The notes: a model not told the origin generated them from the letters alone. 25,883 bases of DNA from Anaerolineaceae bacterium UBA4781 (GCA_002403105.1 DHHD01000038.1:1-25883), one strand, 5' to 3'. Positions 15,138 to 23,954 are shown, numbered from the stretch's first letter. Made by a program: numbers and translations.

Positions 15138-17000
15138 ATGAACAATCAATCCTCAAAGAAAAATCTAGTTTTTTTCTACAGTCATGAAAACTGTCCTGCG
15201 CGTGCAACTGCCTTACCGGTATTAGCCTGGTTGGCAGAACAGAATGATATTGATTACGATGGTTATTTCTGTGTTAGACCAAGTCTGGCAGATATTGGTG
15301 ATGCCATGCCGTATACCGGGAATAAGCATGATGAACAATTCTATTTCACGGCGAATTTCTTCCAGCATATATACTTTTTTGCATTGACGGAAGAGACCCC
15401 GATCCAATTTGAAAGATTCCTGGAAGCCAGGGGAAATTCGACGATCGTCAAGAAAGATTCAAATGCTCTGGTTGATTTCTATACCGAAATCTTCGATATG
15501 TTCCATGAACCCATTCCAACCGAAGCGGTCATTTTCCCTTCTACCAAGTTCCAGTTTCCAAATGAAGGTGTTGACTTTGGAAAATTTGCGATTTCTGGTG
15601 AATCCAAACTAGATACATTTTGCTATCCGGAGATATTCTTCCGCAAGGCATTGGCAATATATTATGAATTACCCGATGACCAAATTTCACGACTTATATC
15701 CTTCGGTTTGAAGAAGATATATTTAATATTTTGCCCTGAAGACGCAGTAAAAAAGTATAAAGATATGGGTCTAGAAGTTGAAGTGATTGATTCTGTGAAG
15801 GCCGATGATACTTACACCTCTATTACAGGGCGAATCGCTTACCGTTGGCTCGGGCAGGCACAAGGATTTTCCTTGGGGAATGATCCCATTACATTGCGCT
15901 GGACGCCTAAATATTTGCGGGAGCGAATCATCTCGATCGCTGCTGTTAAATCTTTGCCTCAAGCAGTGGAACTGCTGGGTGATCTCACGGATCGCGTTGG
16001 CAATAAACTCATTTGGGGTAGTCAAATTTATGATGACACAATCATCAGCGACCTGTCAAAACATGATATCGTTTTCTCACTGGTTCATGATGTTGAAGTG
16101 GGTATCACAATAAAAGATAAAATTCAATTTCCTAGATCATGGTTGAATGATGCCCCTGCCCCATGGGACTATGAATATAGTGATGATTTTATAAAGGAAC
16201 AGTTAGATTCTGGAAAGATTCCTGTGTGCTTTGTCCATTATGCTTCCGACCTGGGTCATCTGCCGGTTCTTACACGTCATCTTGATATGCATTCGATCGA
16301 TGGAATTGTTGATGGTTTTGCGTTTCCTGCTACCTATTGGTTATACGCTGAGGAGCAACTCGAACAGCTGTACATAAGTAAAGAAATGGGTGGAATTTTT
16401 CCATCATCCGAACCGCTTCTCGCCAGTGCCGGTATGGGTGTTGCTACTGAAGCACAAAATTACCTGAGTAGTGAGGTATTGATTGACAATCTGCGAAAAG
16501 CAAAAGAGATCATTGAAAATCGTGCCGGGAAGAAACATATCCCCCTAGGGTATTATCCGTTCCAGGATGCTTGTCCCAAATACAAACACGGCACCGGCGA
16601 ACCACCATTCGAGGTTATTGCGGATGCTGGTTTTGATTATATGATCACGTATAAACATGAAAATAAGTTCCCGGAAATTGTTTATTCAAAAGGAAATTTC
16701 ATTGCTCTTAACCAGCAGGTTGAACATTGGAGTTTTGACCCATTAAACGATCTAAAAAGCTGGGAAAATAAAATAATCGAATCGAAAAAGAAAGGGTGGA
16801 TCATTTTAGGATTGGATGCGCCATTCTGGGGAATGGTACCTTGTTATTTTGGTATAGCATCAAAGGGAATGAGCTTACACATGTTACAAAAAGTAATGAC
16901 TTATGCTAGAGATGGCGGGGATAGTGGAAAACTATTTATTGTGAAACCCCATGAAGCAGTCCGGTTTGCAAGATTAATGCAGAAGGAAGGGTTGGTTTGA
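15138..17000 (+). CDS. Uncharacterised 620-aa cytoplasmic protein in the glycan-uptake cluster
   Basis: I do not recognise this family. The 620-aa protein has no signal peptide or membrane segment, so it should be cytoplasmic. The N-terminal half (about 1-230) begins with a beta strand and HENCPARATALP, and includes ELPDDQISRLISFGLKKIYLIF. The middle section (about 270-390) contains WTPKYLRERIISIAAVK. The C-terminal half has features reminiscent of a (beta/alpha) barrel hydrolase or polysaccharide deacetylase: FVHYASDLGHLP near 363-374, IPLGYYPFQDACP near 471-483, VIADAGFDYMITY and LGLDAPFWGMVP near 557-568. This likeness is weak and could mislead. AGGAGC upstream supports the start. It follows the ATPase gene by 44 bp and precedes the isomerase-like gene, so it is probably co-expressed with the importer and acts on the imported substrate. 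Confidence 0.75.
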   Translation: MNNQSSKKNLVFFYSHENCPARATALPVLAWLAEQNDIDYDGYFCVRPSLADIGDAMPYTGNKHDEQFYFTANFFQHIYFFALTEETPIQFERFLEARGNSTIVKKDSNALVDFYTEIFDMFHEPIPTEAVIFPSTKFQFPNEGVDFGKFAISGESKLDTFCYPEIFFRKALAIYYELPDDQISRLISFGLKKIYLIFCPEDAVKKYKDMGLEVEVIDSVKADDTYTSITGRIAYRWLGQAQGFSLGNDPITLRWTPKYLRERIISIAAVKSLPQAVELLGDLTDRVGNKLIWGSQIYDDTIISDLSKHDIVFSLVHDVEVGITIKDKIQFPRSWLNDAPAPWDYEYSDDFIKEQLDSGKIPVCFVHYASDLGHLPVLTRHLDMHSIDGIVDGFAFPATYWLYAEEQLEQLYISKEMGGIFPSSEPLLASAGMGVATEAQNYLSSEVLIDNLRKAKEIIENRAGKKHIPLGYYPFQDACPKYKHGTGEPPFEVIADAGFDYMITYKHENKFPEIVYSKGNFIALNQQVEHWSFDPLNDLKSWENKIIESKKKGWIILGLDAPFWGMVPCYFGIASKGMSLHMLQKVMTYARDGGDSGKLFIVKPHEAVRFARLMQKEGLV

Positions 17001-17111
17001 TATTACTGCGTGCATGCGTATTACAATCATAAAAATGGAAAGAGAACTCCGAATTAAAAATACATTAAAGAGTCTAACAACTTTAACCATCACTGTTTTA
17101 TAGGATAGGAT

Positions 17112-18899
17112 ATGACTTCTAATAGAGAAAATGACAATGGTAAATATCTGATTAATACGATTAATGTTCAATTTAATGAAGATGATTGTGCTATTGCTGG
17201 ATGGAATAGGATCACTGAGTTTCTCAGCCAGGTCATTTTAAATAAATCACAAAAATCCACCTGCGTTATTGGTATGGATGGTTATATTGGAACTAATTGG
17301 CAGTTAATAAAGAAACAATTGGAAAAGTTACTCAGTGAAAAGCATGTTCAAGTTATCTTTTTAGACATAGAAACATGTTTGCTGCCAGAAGAAGAGATCA
17401 ATATTCGGCTTAAACCATTTTTAAATGGAGATCCAATTTTCGGAAAAATATATACGGGCAACCTGAATAGCTTTTATGATGTGAAGAAACTAAAAAAAAT
17501 AAAAACAAAGCTATCAGAAATAAAATCGAGAGTAGAACCCAAAGAATTCACAGTGGTTATATGTTATGGAACAGGTGCATTGTTGAGTACACTTCGTTCT
17601 CACTATGATCTTAAAATGTATTTTGACCTAACAAGAGAAGCGGTTCTCACACGCAATAAGAATTGGAACCAATTATCTGGCAAGACACAAAGCATTGGCC
17701 CTAAAAAATTATATTATGTTGATATGCTGATCAATGATAAACATCGGAATCAATTACTAAACAAGATCGATTATTATGTTGATGGTAATGATGAAGAAAC
17801 ACCCACCCTGATATCTAAAAAAAGTTTACAAAGAGTAACATCGGCGCTTGCAAGCATACCTTTTCGATTGAAATATTTGTATGAACCAGGTCCCTGGGGA
17901 GGGCAGTGGTTAAAAAAAATACGCCATCTACCACCAAATTGGGTCAATTGTGCTTGGAGTTATGAGGCAATTACAACAGAAATGAGTTTATTGGTTTGTA
18001 TGGGAGATGTCATGTTTGAACTGCCATGGACTACATTTTTTTATATGCAATATGAACGCGTTATGGGGAATGGTTCAAAACGTCGTTTTCATGGAGAGTT
18101 CCCCATTCGATTTGATTATCTGGATACGATTGATGGAGGAGACTTATCCATTCAAGTCCATCCGGGAACCACCTATATTCGTGAAAACTTTGGAGAACAT
18201 TACCATCAAGGAGAAATGTATTATATTGTCGAAGCCAAGGAAGGAGCTTCGGTTAATTTAGGATTAAATGAAAATACAGAAATAAAGAAATTTAAAGAAA
18301 CTGCTCTGAAAGCGGAAAAAGAGGGAATTGGGTTCACCTATTCAGATTATGTAAATAAGGTACCCAGTAAAAAACATGACCTGCTCATGATTCCACCAGG
18401 AACTGTTCATGGTTCTGGGGTGGGTTTGGTTGTTTTAGAGATCAGTGCAACGACATATCGCTATACCTTTAAAATCTACGATCATTTGCGTCCCGATTTG
18501 GATGGAACAATGCGACCAATTCATATTGACCATGCCTTCAATGAGTTACGACCATTTCGAAGAAGCAAATGGGTTAAGAAGAATTTAATTCAGGAACCAC
18601 GCTTAATCCGTGAAGGAAAAGGATGGAAAGAATTCTTAATTGGAGATCGGAGAGAGTTTTTCCACATAGTTTATCGTCTCGAATTTGATGATCAGATCAT
18701 GGATGATACTTGTGGCAATTTTCACATTTTAACCTTGGTCGAAGGTGAATCTGTAGAACTTCATGCAATTGATGATGAGAGCAAGACGATAAAAATACAA
18801 TATTCAGAAACTATTATTGTCCCTGCTTGCTTAGGTAAGTATAAAATGGTCAATCAGGGTCAAGAACGATGCAAAGTTGTTAAATCGAAATTAAGATGA
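17112..18899 (+). CDS. Class I mannose-6-phosphate-isomerase-like protein with N-terminal degenerate kinase-like domain
   Basis: This 595-aa cytoplasmic protein has two parts. From about 250 onward it matches the metal-dependent cupin fold of class I phosphomannose isomerases. It has YEPGPWGGQWL at 257-267, the metal ligands Gln348 and His350 in SIQVHP, Glu368 in GEMYYIVE, and His433 in PPGTVHGSG. All four ligands are present. The first 250 residues are extra. A strand and loop CVIGMDGYIGTNW at 51-63 resembles the P-loop of uridine-kinase-like NTPases but lacks the Walker lysine. FDLTREAVLTR follows at 171-181. Phosphomannose isomerases usually have 300-400 aa, so the N-terminal part is a real addition. 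GGATAGGAT before the ATG acts as SD. The substrate is probably an aldose-6-phosphate arising from the imported glycan, but this is inference. Confidence 0.82.
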   Translation: MTSNRENDNGKYLINTINVQFNEDDCAIAGWNRITEFLSQVILNKSQKSTCVIGMDGYIGTNWQLIKKQLEKLLSEKHVQVIFLDIETCLLPEEEINIRLKPFLNGDPIFGKIYTGNLNSFYDVKKLKKIKTKLSEIKSRVEPKEFTVVICYGTGALLSTLRSHYDLKMYFDLTREAVLTRNKNWNQLSGKTQSIGPKKLYYVDMLINDKHRNQLLNKIDYYVDGNDEETPTLISKKSLQRVTSALASIPFRLKYLYEPGPWGGQWLKKIRHLPPNWVNCAWSYEAITTEMSLLVCMGDVMFELPWTTFFYMQYERVMGNGSKRRFHGEFPIRFDYLDTIDGGDLSIQVHPGTTYIRENFGEHYHQGEMYYIVEAKEGASVNLGLNENTEIKKFKETALKAEKEGIGFTYSDYVNKVPSKKHDLLMIPPGTVHGSGVGLVVLEISATTYRYTFKIYDHLRPDLDGTMRPIHIDHAFNELRPFRRSKWVKKNLIQEPRLIREGKGWKEFLIGDRREFFHIVYRLEFDDQIMDDTCGNFHILTLVEGESVELHAIDDESKTIKIQYSETIIVPACLGKYKMVNQGQERCKVVKSKLR

Positions 18900-18971
18900 T
18901 TTTAAAGAAAAGAACGGTGAATCGGAGATCTGTGGATATATATCTTTGCTCGCTTAAATATGGAGGAAACC

Positions 18972-19940
18972 ATGAAGTATGATCTACCTTTAGAGGAACT
19001 AAGAACGTATTTGCCCACTCGCGTTGAGCCGGACGATTTCGATGCTTTTTGGAAAAAAACCTTGGATGACTCCCGCAGTTATTCATTGGAAGCATCCTTT
19101 CAACCAGTAGATTACCATTTGCGTACCATTGATACTTATGATGTAACTTTCAACGGATACCTTGGTCAACCGATTAAGGGTTGGCTGTTATTACCACATG
19201 AGCGTAGTGGTTCCCTGCCTTGTGTGGTGGAGTACATAGGATATGGTAGTGGACGCAGCACCCCATATACCTGGCTTTTATGGAGCAGTCTGGGTTATGC
19301 ACATTTTGTAATGGATACACGAGGGCAAGGGGGTACCTGGTACCCGGGGGATACTCCTGACCTTGAGATTGATGGGGGTAATCCTCAACACCCCGGATTT
19401 ATGACAAGGGGTATCTTTAACCCGAAAACATATTATTATCGCAGAGTGTTTGTGGATGGTGTACGAGCAATTGAAGCTGCACGATCTTTTCCGGAAATTA
19501 ATGGTCAACAAATCATTGTAACCGGAGGCAGCCAGGGCGGCGGTATTGCTCTTGCGGTAAGTGGTCTGGAGAATACGATTTCTGCAACTATGCCAGATGT
19601 TCCATTCTTATGTAATTTCCGTCGGGCAACGGAAGTCACTGATTCAATGCCATACAGTGAGATAGTTCAATTCTGTCATGTCCATCGAGATAAGATCGAT
19701 GTGGTATTCAACACCCTCTCGTATTTTGACGGGATGAATTTTGCAGTCAGAGCAAAATCGAAAGCTCTGTTTTCTGTCGGATTGATGGATACCATTTGCC
19801 CTCCCTCAACTGTCTTTTCCGCTTATAACTATTATGCCGGTCCCAAACAGATCAAAGTTTGGGAATTTAATAATCATGAGGGTGGAGATATTTATCAGAT
19901 ATCTGAAAAAATTAAATTCCTCAATGAGTGTAGGAAATAA
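18972..19940 (+). CDS. Acetyl xylan esterase / cephalosporin-C deacetylase family (CE7) esterase
   Basis: This is a cytoplasmic alpha/beta-hydrolase that removes acetyl groups from short sugars. The 322-aa length is standard for CE7. The catalytic triad is visible: Ser187 in GGSQGG, Asp273 in GLMDTICPPST, and His302 in NNHEGG. The CE7 marker RGQGG occurs at 117-121, and YYYRRVFVDGVRA at 154-166 is also typical. I chose the ATG at 18972 because GGAGG at 18962-18966 is then correctly spaced; the ATG at 18960 overlaps that SD. There is no signal peptide, so it acts on imported acetylated oligosaccharides. It lies between the isomerase-like gene and the sugar kinase gene, with short gaps, within the same transcription unit. 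Confidence 0.93.
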   Translation: MKYDLPLEELRTYLPTRVEPDDFDAFWKKTLDDSRSYSLEASFQPVDYHLRTIDTYDVTFNGYLGQPIKGWLLLPHERSGSLPCVVEYIGYGSGRSTPYTWLLWSSLGYAHFVMDTRGQGGTWYPGDTPDLEIDGGNPQHPGFMTRGIFNPKTYYYRRVFVDGVRAIEAARSFPEINGQQIIVTGGSQGGGIALAVSGLENTISATMPDVPFLCNFRRATEVTDSMPYSEIVQFCHVHRDKIDVVFNTLSYFDGMNFAVRAKSKALFSVGLMDTICPPSTVFSAYNYYAGPKQIKVWEFNNHEGGDIYQISEKIKFLNECRK

Positions 19941-19987
19941 GTTTTTTCAAGAATTGGATTATTAAAAGAAAATAGCAAAGGCAACTT

Positions 19988-20971
19988 ATGAAAAAATATG
20001 TCTTGGGAATTGATGGTGGTGGCACACGAACTCGTGCAGCGATTATAGATGATGAAGGAAATGTCCAAGGAACATGTATTGGAAATTCATCGAATTATGA
20101 TGATATTGGAATTGATGCTGCTCGTGAAAATATTAAACAGGTAGTGGATTGCGCTCAGCAGAAAACAGGAATCTCCATGGATCAGTTCCATGCTGCGTTT
20201 TTAGGTATTGGAGGGGTATCCTCAGAAGCGGACCGGGCAATTGTCAAAAAGATGGCTTTGGATCTTCATCTTGCACCCGAAGAGTGGATTGGGGTCGATC
20301 ACGACATTCGAATCGCACTGGCGGGGGGTCTTTCAGGACGCCCTGGCATTGTTCAAATTGCCGGCACCGGATCTTCCTGTTATGGCAGAAACGCAGAAGG
20401 GCGAAGCTGGCGATCGGGTGGCTGGGGGCCGCTGCTCGCAGATGAAGGCAGTGGTTACTGGTTGGGAATTGAAGCCATGAAAGCTGCGACACGTGCGGCT
20501 GATGGTCATTCGCAAGCGACGAGTTTATTACCTTCTGTATTGGATTTTCTAAAACTGACCAATATTGATTCCATCATGAATCGTCTTTATGCCCAAAAAA
20601 TGACACGAACAGAGATTGCATCCTTGAGTCCCTTGGTTATAAGTGCTGCAAAAGAGGGGGATACGATCAGTCTGGAGATTATTGATAGCGGAATTCAATA
20701 CATGGCAGAATGTGTGTCTATCGTTGCGAATAAACTTGACTTACTGGATCAGTGTGAACTTTCTTTAACGGGTGGCGTCTTTCAAGCCGGGGATTTTATC
20801 ATTGATCGAATGCGTAGCAAGGTTCAGGAACGGCTACCGCATTGTAAAGTGACTATGGCTGAATTACCGCCTGTTATTGGTTCTTGTTTATTAGCTCTGG
20901 ATTCCTTACAGATACACTTAACTCCCTCAGAAATACAAATTTTACAAGAAAATACAAGATCATTATTATAA
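19988..20971 (+). CDS. BadF/BadG-family ATPase, N-acetylglucosamine-kinase-like
   Basis: This cytoplasmic sugar kinase belongs to the ASKHA superfamily. The 327-aa protein has phosphate-1 motif LGIDGGGTRTR at 6-16, catalytic-loop VDHDIRIALAGG near 97-108, phosphate-2 IAGTGSSCYGRN near 121-132, and GGWGPLLADEGSGYWLG near 140-156, the last being characteristic of N-acetylglucosamine kinases. An adenosine-site motif LTGGVF lies near 259. Family members phosphorylate GlcNAc, glucosamine or related sugars; BadF-type activators of dehydratases share the fold but usually carry an iron-sulfur cysteine pair, which I do not see. It is the last gene of the cluster, followed by a terminator at 21061-21092. 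Confidence 0.88.
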   Translation: MKKYVLGIDGGGTRTRAAIIDDEGNVQGTCIGNSSNYDDIGIDAARENIKQVVDCAQQKTGISMDQFHAAFLGIGGVSSEADRAIVKKMALDLHLAPEEWIGVDHDIRIALAGGLSGRPGIVQIAGTGSSCYGRNAEGRSWRSGGWGPLLADEGSGYWLGIEAMKAATRAADGHSQATSLLPSVLDFLKLTNIDSIMNRLYAQKMTRTEIASLSPLVISAAKEGDTISLEIIDSGIQYMAECVSIVANKLDLLDQCELSLTGGVFQAGDFIIDRMRSKVQERLPHCKVTMAELPPVIGSCLLALDSLQIHLTPSEIQILQENTRSLL

Positions 20972-21060
20972 ATGTATTGATGATTTTCTTTGTAATGAGA
21001 AGGCAAATACCCCCTATTCAAACCTTGTTCTATCTGATAAGATAAACACCGCTCTTCATC

Positions 21061-21092
21061 AAAAACCTCGGCGAAATGAAGCCGGGTTTTTT
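21061..21092 (+). terminator. Terminator of the glycan-uptake cluster
   Basis: An 11-bp stem with one bulged T (21061-21072 with 21081-21091) closes on an 8-nt loop, and the 3' arm ends in a run of six T. It lies about 90 bp after the kinase gene and just before typA, so it isolates the two transcription units. It is part of the 141-bp gap, which shows nothing else clear. Confidence 0.75.
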
Positions 21093-21112
21093 AATGGAGA
21101 AAGAAGGTTGCA

Positions 21113-22972
21113 ATGCTTATTGAACGAACGAACATACGAAATATTGCCATCATAGCTCATGTAGACCATGGAAAAACTACCTTGGTGGATGGACTGCTGC
21201 GGCAGTCGAATACATTTCGCGAGAACCAGCAGGTTGCTGAGCGTGTGATGGATTCTAATGATCTGGAACGCGAACGCGGTATCACCATTCTGGCAAAAAA
21301 TACCGCCATTTCGGTTTTTGACCCGGTGACCAAGCAACAGGTAAAAATAAACATCGTTGATACACCCGGACATGCTGATTTTGGTGGCGAGGTCGAGCGC
21401 GTGATGAACATGGTGGATGGCGTTTTGCTACTGGTGGATGCCGCTGAAGGTCCCATGCCGCAAACCCGTTTTGTATTGAAAAAAGCCCTCGAAATGGGGC
21501 ATAAAGCGATCGTGGTTATTAATAAAGTTGATCGCAAAGATGCCGAACCGGAAAGGGCGTTGAACCAAACTTTTGATCTTTTTATCGATCTGGGTGCCAC
21601 TAACGAGCAGGCGGATTTCCCGGTGATCTTTGCCAGCGCAACTTCTGCGCGTGCGGGTTTAACACCTGAATTAGGTCCAGATTTACAGCCATTATTCTCG
21701 ACAATTTTACGATACATTCCAGCCCCGAAAGTGGATATGGATGCACCCTATCGCATGCTGGTTACCAACCTTGGTTATGATGATTACCGAGGTGTGACCG
21801 CTATGGGGCGCATTTATGCCGGGAAGATCCACGTTGGGCAAGCGCTTACCCGTATAGCTCTGGATGGACAGCTAATCACAGAACATGCTCAATACTTGTA
21901 TATTCATAAAGGATTGGAACAAATTGAGGTAGAGGAAGCTGCTGCAGGGGAGATCATCACCCTGGCGGGGCTCGAAGGTATTGCCATCGGAGAGACACTT
22001 TCTGATCCTGAGCATCCAGATGCGCTTCCTCCCATCCGTGTTGAAGAACCGACAGTGCGAATGACATTTGGTGTGAACACTTCTCCATTTTCTGGACGGG
22101 AAGGCAGGTGGGGTACCTCTAGAAAATTACGAGAGCGTTTATTCACAGAACTGCGAACCAACGTAGCTCTGCGTGTAGAGGAAACGGATAGCACTGATTC
22201 GTTTCTGGTATCTGGTAGAGGAGAGTTGCATCTGGCTATTCTCATTGAAACCATGCGCAGAGAAGGATATGAATTTCAAGTTTCACGCCCTGAAGTGATT
22301 TTCCATAAAGACAAAGATGGCACGCTCCTGGAACCGTATGAAGAAGTGTATATTGAAACCAGTGCTGATACGGTTGGTGCAGTGGTTGAAATGCTTGGAA
22401 AACGGCATGGCAGCATGAAAGATATGCAAGAAAATACAGATGGCAGCGTGCGCATTAGTTACATTGTTCCCACACGCGGTTTATTGGGATTTCGTTACCA
22501 ATTTCTGACCGCTACACGCGGATTGGGCGTTATGAATACCCTGTTCCATGGATACGATGTAACATCTGGTCCACTTGCAACACGTTATACTGGGTCCCTG
22601 GTAGCCTGGGAATCAGGCATAACCAGCACCTATGGATTAAAAAACGCCGAAGACCGTGGAAATCTTTTTTTGGGTGCCGGTGTGGAAGTATATGAAGGAA
22701 TGGTCATTGGAGAATATACCCGACCGGGTGATCTGACGATCAACGTTTGCAAGCAAAAACATCTTACCAATATGCGCTCTTCCAATAAGGATATTGAGAT
22801 CCGCTTAACCACTCCGCGTGACATGAGTTTGGACGAAGCTATTGAATATTTAGCAGATGACGAACTGTTGGAGGTTACTCCGCAAGCCTATCGCATCCGC
22901 AAGCGTATTCTGGATAGTGAAGAACGTGGAAAATTGGTTAAAACATCCAAAAAAGCGATCGAAGAAGAATAG
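21113..22972 (+). CDS. typA: Ribosome-associated GTPase TypA/BipA
   Basis: TypA is a translation-factor GTPase related to EF-G, acting on the 50S ribosome in assembly and stress adaptation. The 619-aa length is standard. GTP-binding motifs are in order: AHVDHGKTTL at about 15-24, RERGITI near 53-59, VDTPGHADFGGEVERV near 83-98 and NKVDRKDAEPERA near 140-152. Beta-barrel domain II, two EF-G-like domains and a TypA-specific C-terminal domain follow (VPTRGLLGFRYQFLTAT and CKQKHLTNMR are typical). AAGAAGG lies before the ATG. It is probably transcribed alone, between two terminators. It is a housekeeping gene marking the end of the accessory cluster. Confidence 0.98.
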   Translation: MLIERTNIRNIAIIAHVDHGKTTLVDGLLRQSNTFRENQQVAERVMDSNDLERERGITILAKNTAISVFDPVTKQQVKINIVDTPGHADFGGEVERVMNMVDGVLLLVDAAEGPMPQTRFVLKKALEMGHKAIVVINKVDRKDAEPERALNQTFDLFIDLGATNEQADFPVIFASATSARAGLTPELGPDLQPLFSTILRYIPAPKVDMDAPYRMLVTNLGYDDYRGVTAMGRIYAGKIHVGQALTRIALDGQLITEHAQYLYIHKGLEQIEVEEAAAGEIITLAGLEGIAIGETLSDPEHPDALPPIRVEEPTVRMTFGVNTSPFSGREGRWGTSRKLRERLFTELRTNVALRVEETDSTDSFLVSGRGELHLAILIETMRREGYEFQVSRPEVIFHKDKDGTLLEPYEEVYIETSADTVGAVVEMLGKRHGSMKDMQENTDGSVRISYIVPTRGLLGFRYQFLTATRGLGVMNTLFHGYDVTSGPLATRYTGSLVAWESGITSTYGLKNAEDRGNLFLGAGVEVYEGMVIGEYTRPGDLTINVCKQKHLTNMRSSNKDIEIRLTTPRDMSLDEAIEYLADDELLEVTPQAYRIRKRILDSEERGKLVKTSKKAIEEE

Positions 22973-22984
22973 ACTTAAATGAAA

Positions 22985-23009
22985 AGAGCGGTGAAAATTA
23001 CACCGCTCT
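22985..23009. terminator. Bidirectional terminator between typA and heliorhodopsin gene
   Basis: A perfect 9-bp stem, 22985-22993 with 23001-23009, has a 7-nt loop. A T-rich stretch follows on each strand (ATCTTT on plus, TTTTC on minus). It lies between two convergent genes and would serve both. Confidence 0.75.
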
Positions 23010-23018
23010 ATCTTTGAT

Positions 23019-23804
23019 CTAAATAGGGGCTAATGTTCCGGCAAAGATCTGCCAGGCAAGCGCAGTCTTGGCGACCAGGCTGAGGATGATATAGACTCTT
23101 TCTCCATACAAGTAATCCTTCCAACGGCCAACCTTTTTATATTGCAGAACCATATTGACAGCAAAGCTATCGAAAAACACGAAAATGGTTGGGATGATAG
23201 CATATACAAAAGCTGGTGGTTTGGCATCGGAGGATGAAAGCGCGCTGAAGAAGTAGATCATGATCACGATCCAGGGAATGATCCCCGCAATACTTCCAAA
23301 AACAAATGAATGCCAATCAGTTTTTACAGTTGTCTGGTTATGGCGTTCCATCAGGATCCCGAAGAGGTTCATCATGGCATTGATCCCGAACATCAGAATT
23401 ATGCTTCCCAGATCCCAAATGCCAACCAGCATGCCGATCAATACGATCATCAACGAAGAACTGAGAGCATATTCGTAGAATCGAACCGGATTCATCCCCT
23501 TTTTTAGATTCTTCACATACGATGGATACCCAACGGTTGCCAGGTAAAAGTGAGCTATTGCTGAGATGAGCAGAAAAATTGCCACTGCCGGGCCAAAAGG
23601 AAGTTCGTAGAATAGCTTCGGATCAGGGGTGAGGGTGAGTGTGGTGGTGTTGAATTTTAAATAATTTGTAAAAATTGGATAAGTTGTATCATTGCTGATC
23701 ACCCACATGAATATTCCTTGAATGAGATGCAGGAAACCCATGATAAGGTTGAACCGTCGTAGACCTTGATAGATCTTTTCGTCTTGCGAATTTTTTACAG
23801 GCAT
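23019..23804 (-). CDS. Heliorhodopsin (retinal-binding seven-helix membrane protein)
   Basis: Heliorhodopsins are light-sensing membrane proteins distinct from type 1 and type 2 rhodopsins; they have no established ion-pumping role and lie with the N-terminus inside. The 261-aa protein shows seven hydrophobic segments and the family signatures throughout. The retinal lysine is Lys246 in LSLVAKTALAWQ, the expected counterion is Glu111 in YEYALSSSLMIVLIG, and the two conserved histidines are His26 (GFLHLIQG) and His85 (SAIAHFYL). FGSIAGIIPWI near 169-179, DSFAVNMVLQY near 212-222 and YLYGERVYI near 231-239 are also typical, and it ends in AGTLAPI. SD AAAGGA precedes the ATG. No retinal or carotenoid synthesis gene is seen in the window. 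Confidence 0.96.
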   Translation of the reverse strand: MPVKNSQDEKIYQGLRRFNLIMGFLHLIQGIFMWVISNDTTYPIFTNYLKFNTTTLTLTPDPKLFYELPFGPAVAIFLLISAIAHFYLATVGYPSYVKNLKKGMNPVRFYEYALSSSLMIVLIGMLVGIWDLGSIILMFGINAMMNLFGILMERHNQTTVKTDWHSFVFGSIAGIIPWIVIMIYFFSALSSSDAKPPAFVYAIIPTIFVFFDSFAVNMVLQYKKVGRWKDYLYGERVYIILSLVAKTALAWQIFAGTLAPI

Positions 23805-23827
23805 AATTTGTTCCTTTCTTTATCTTA

Positions 23828-23883
23828 ATTATAGGGAATAATAAAATAGGATAAAAACGCTCAGAATATTCTAAGGGAGCGTT
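23828..23883 (-). promoter_or_regulatory. Heliorhodopsin promoter with upstream inverted repeat
   Basis: On the minus strand a consensus TATAAT (plus positions 23828-23833) lies about 25 bp before the start codon, with a weak -35 TTTTAT at 23851-23856, 17 bp away. Immediately upstream is an inverted repeat AACGCTC (23856-23862) / GAGCGTT (23877-23883), whose 14-nt interior holds the palindrome AGAATATTCT at 23863-23872. The dyad touches the -35 box and could bind a regulator. Confidence 0.55.
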
Positions 23884-23954
23884 AATAAAGCAATTTAACA
23901 CACGCTAATCACCTAAACCACAGCGCTTTCGTGTAGAAAATTTGGCGGTGACCA

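Noticed and set aside
18960..18971. Earlier ATG for the CE7 esterase
   Set aside because: That ATG overlaps the GGAGG that serves the ATG at 18972, and family proteins begin near the latter.
21157..21717. Long antisense reading frame (186 codons) opposite typA
   Set aside because: It lies wholly within the typA coding sequence, whose GTPase motifs are unmistakable; the antisense translation is low-complexity in Ser/Arg/Thr with no recognisable domain.
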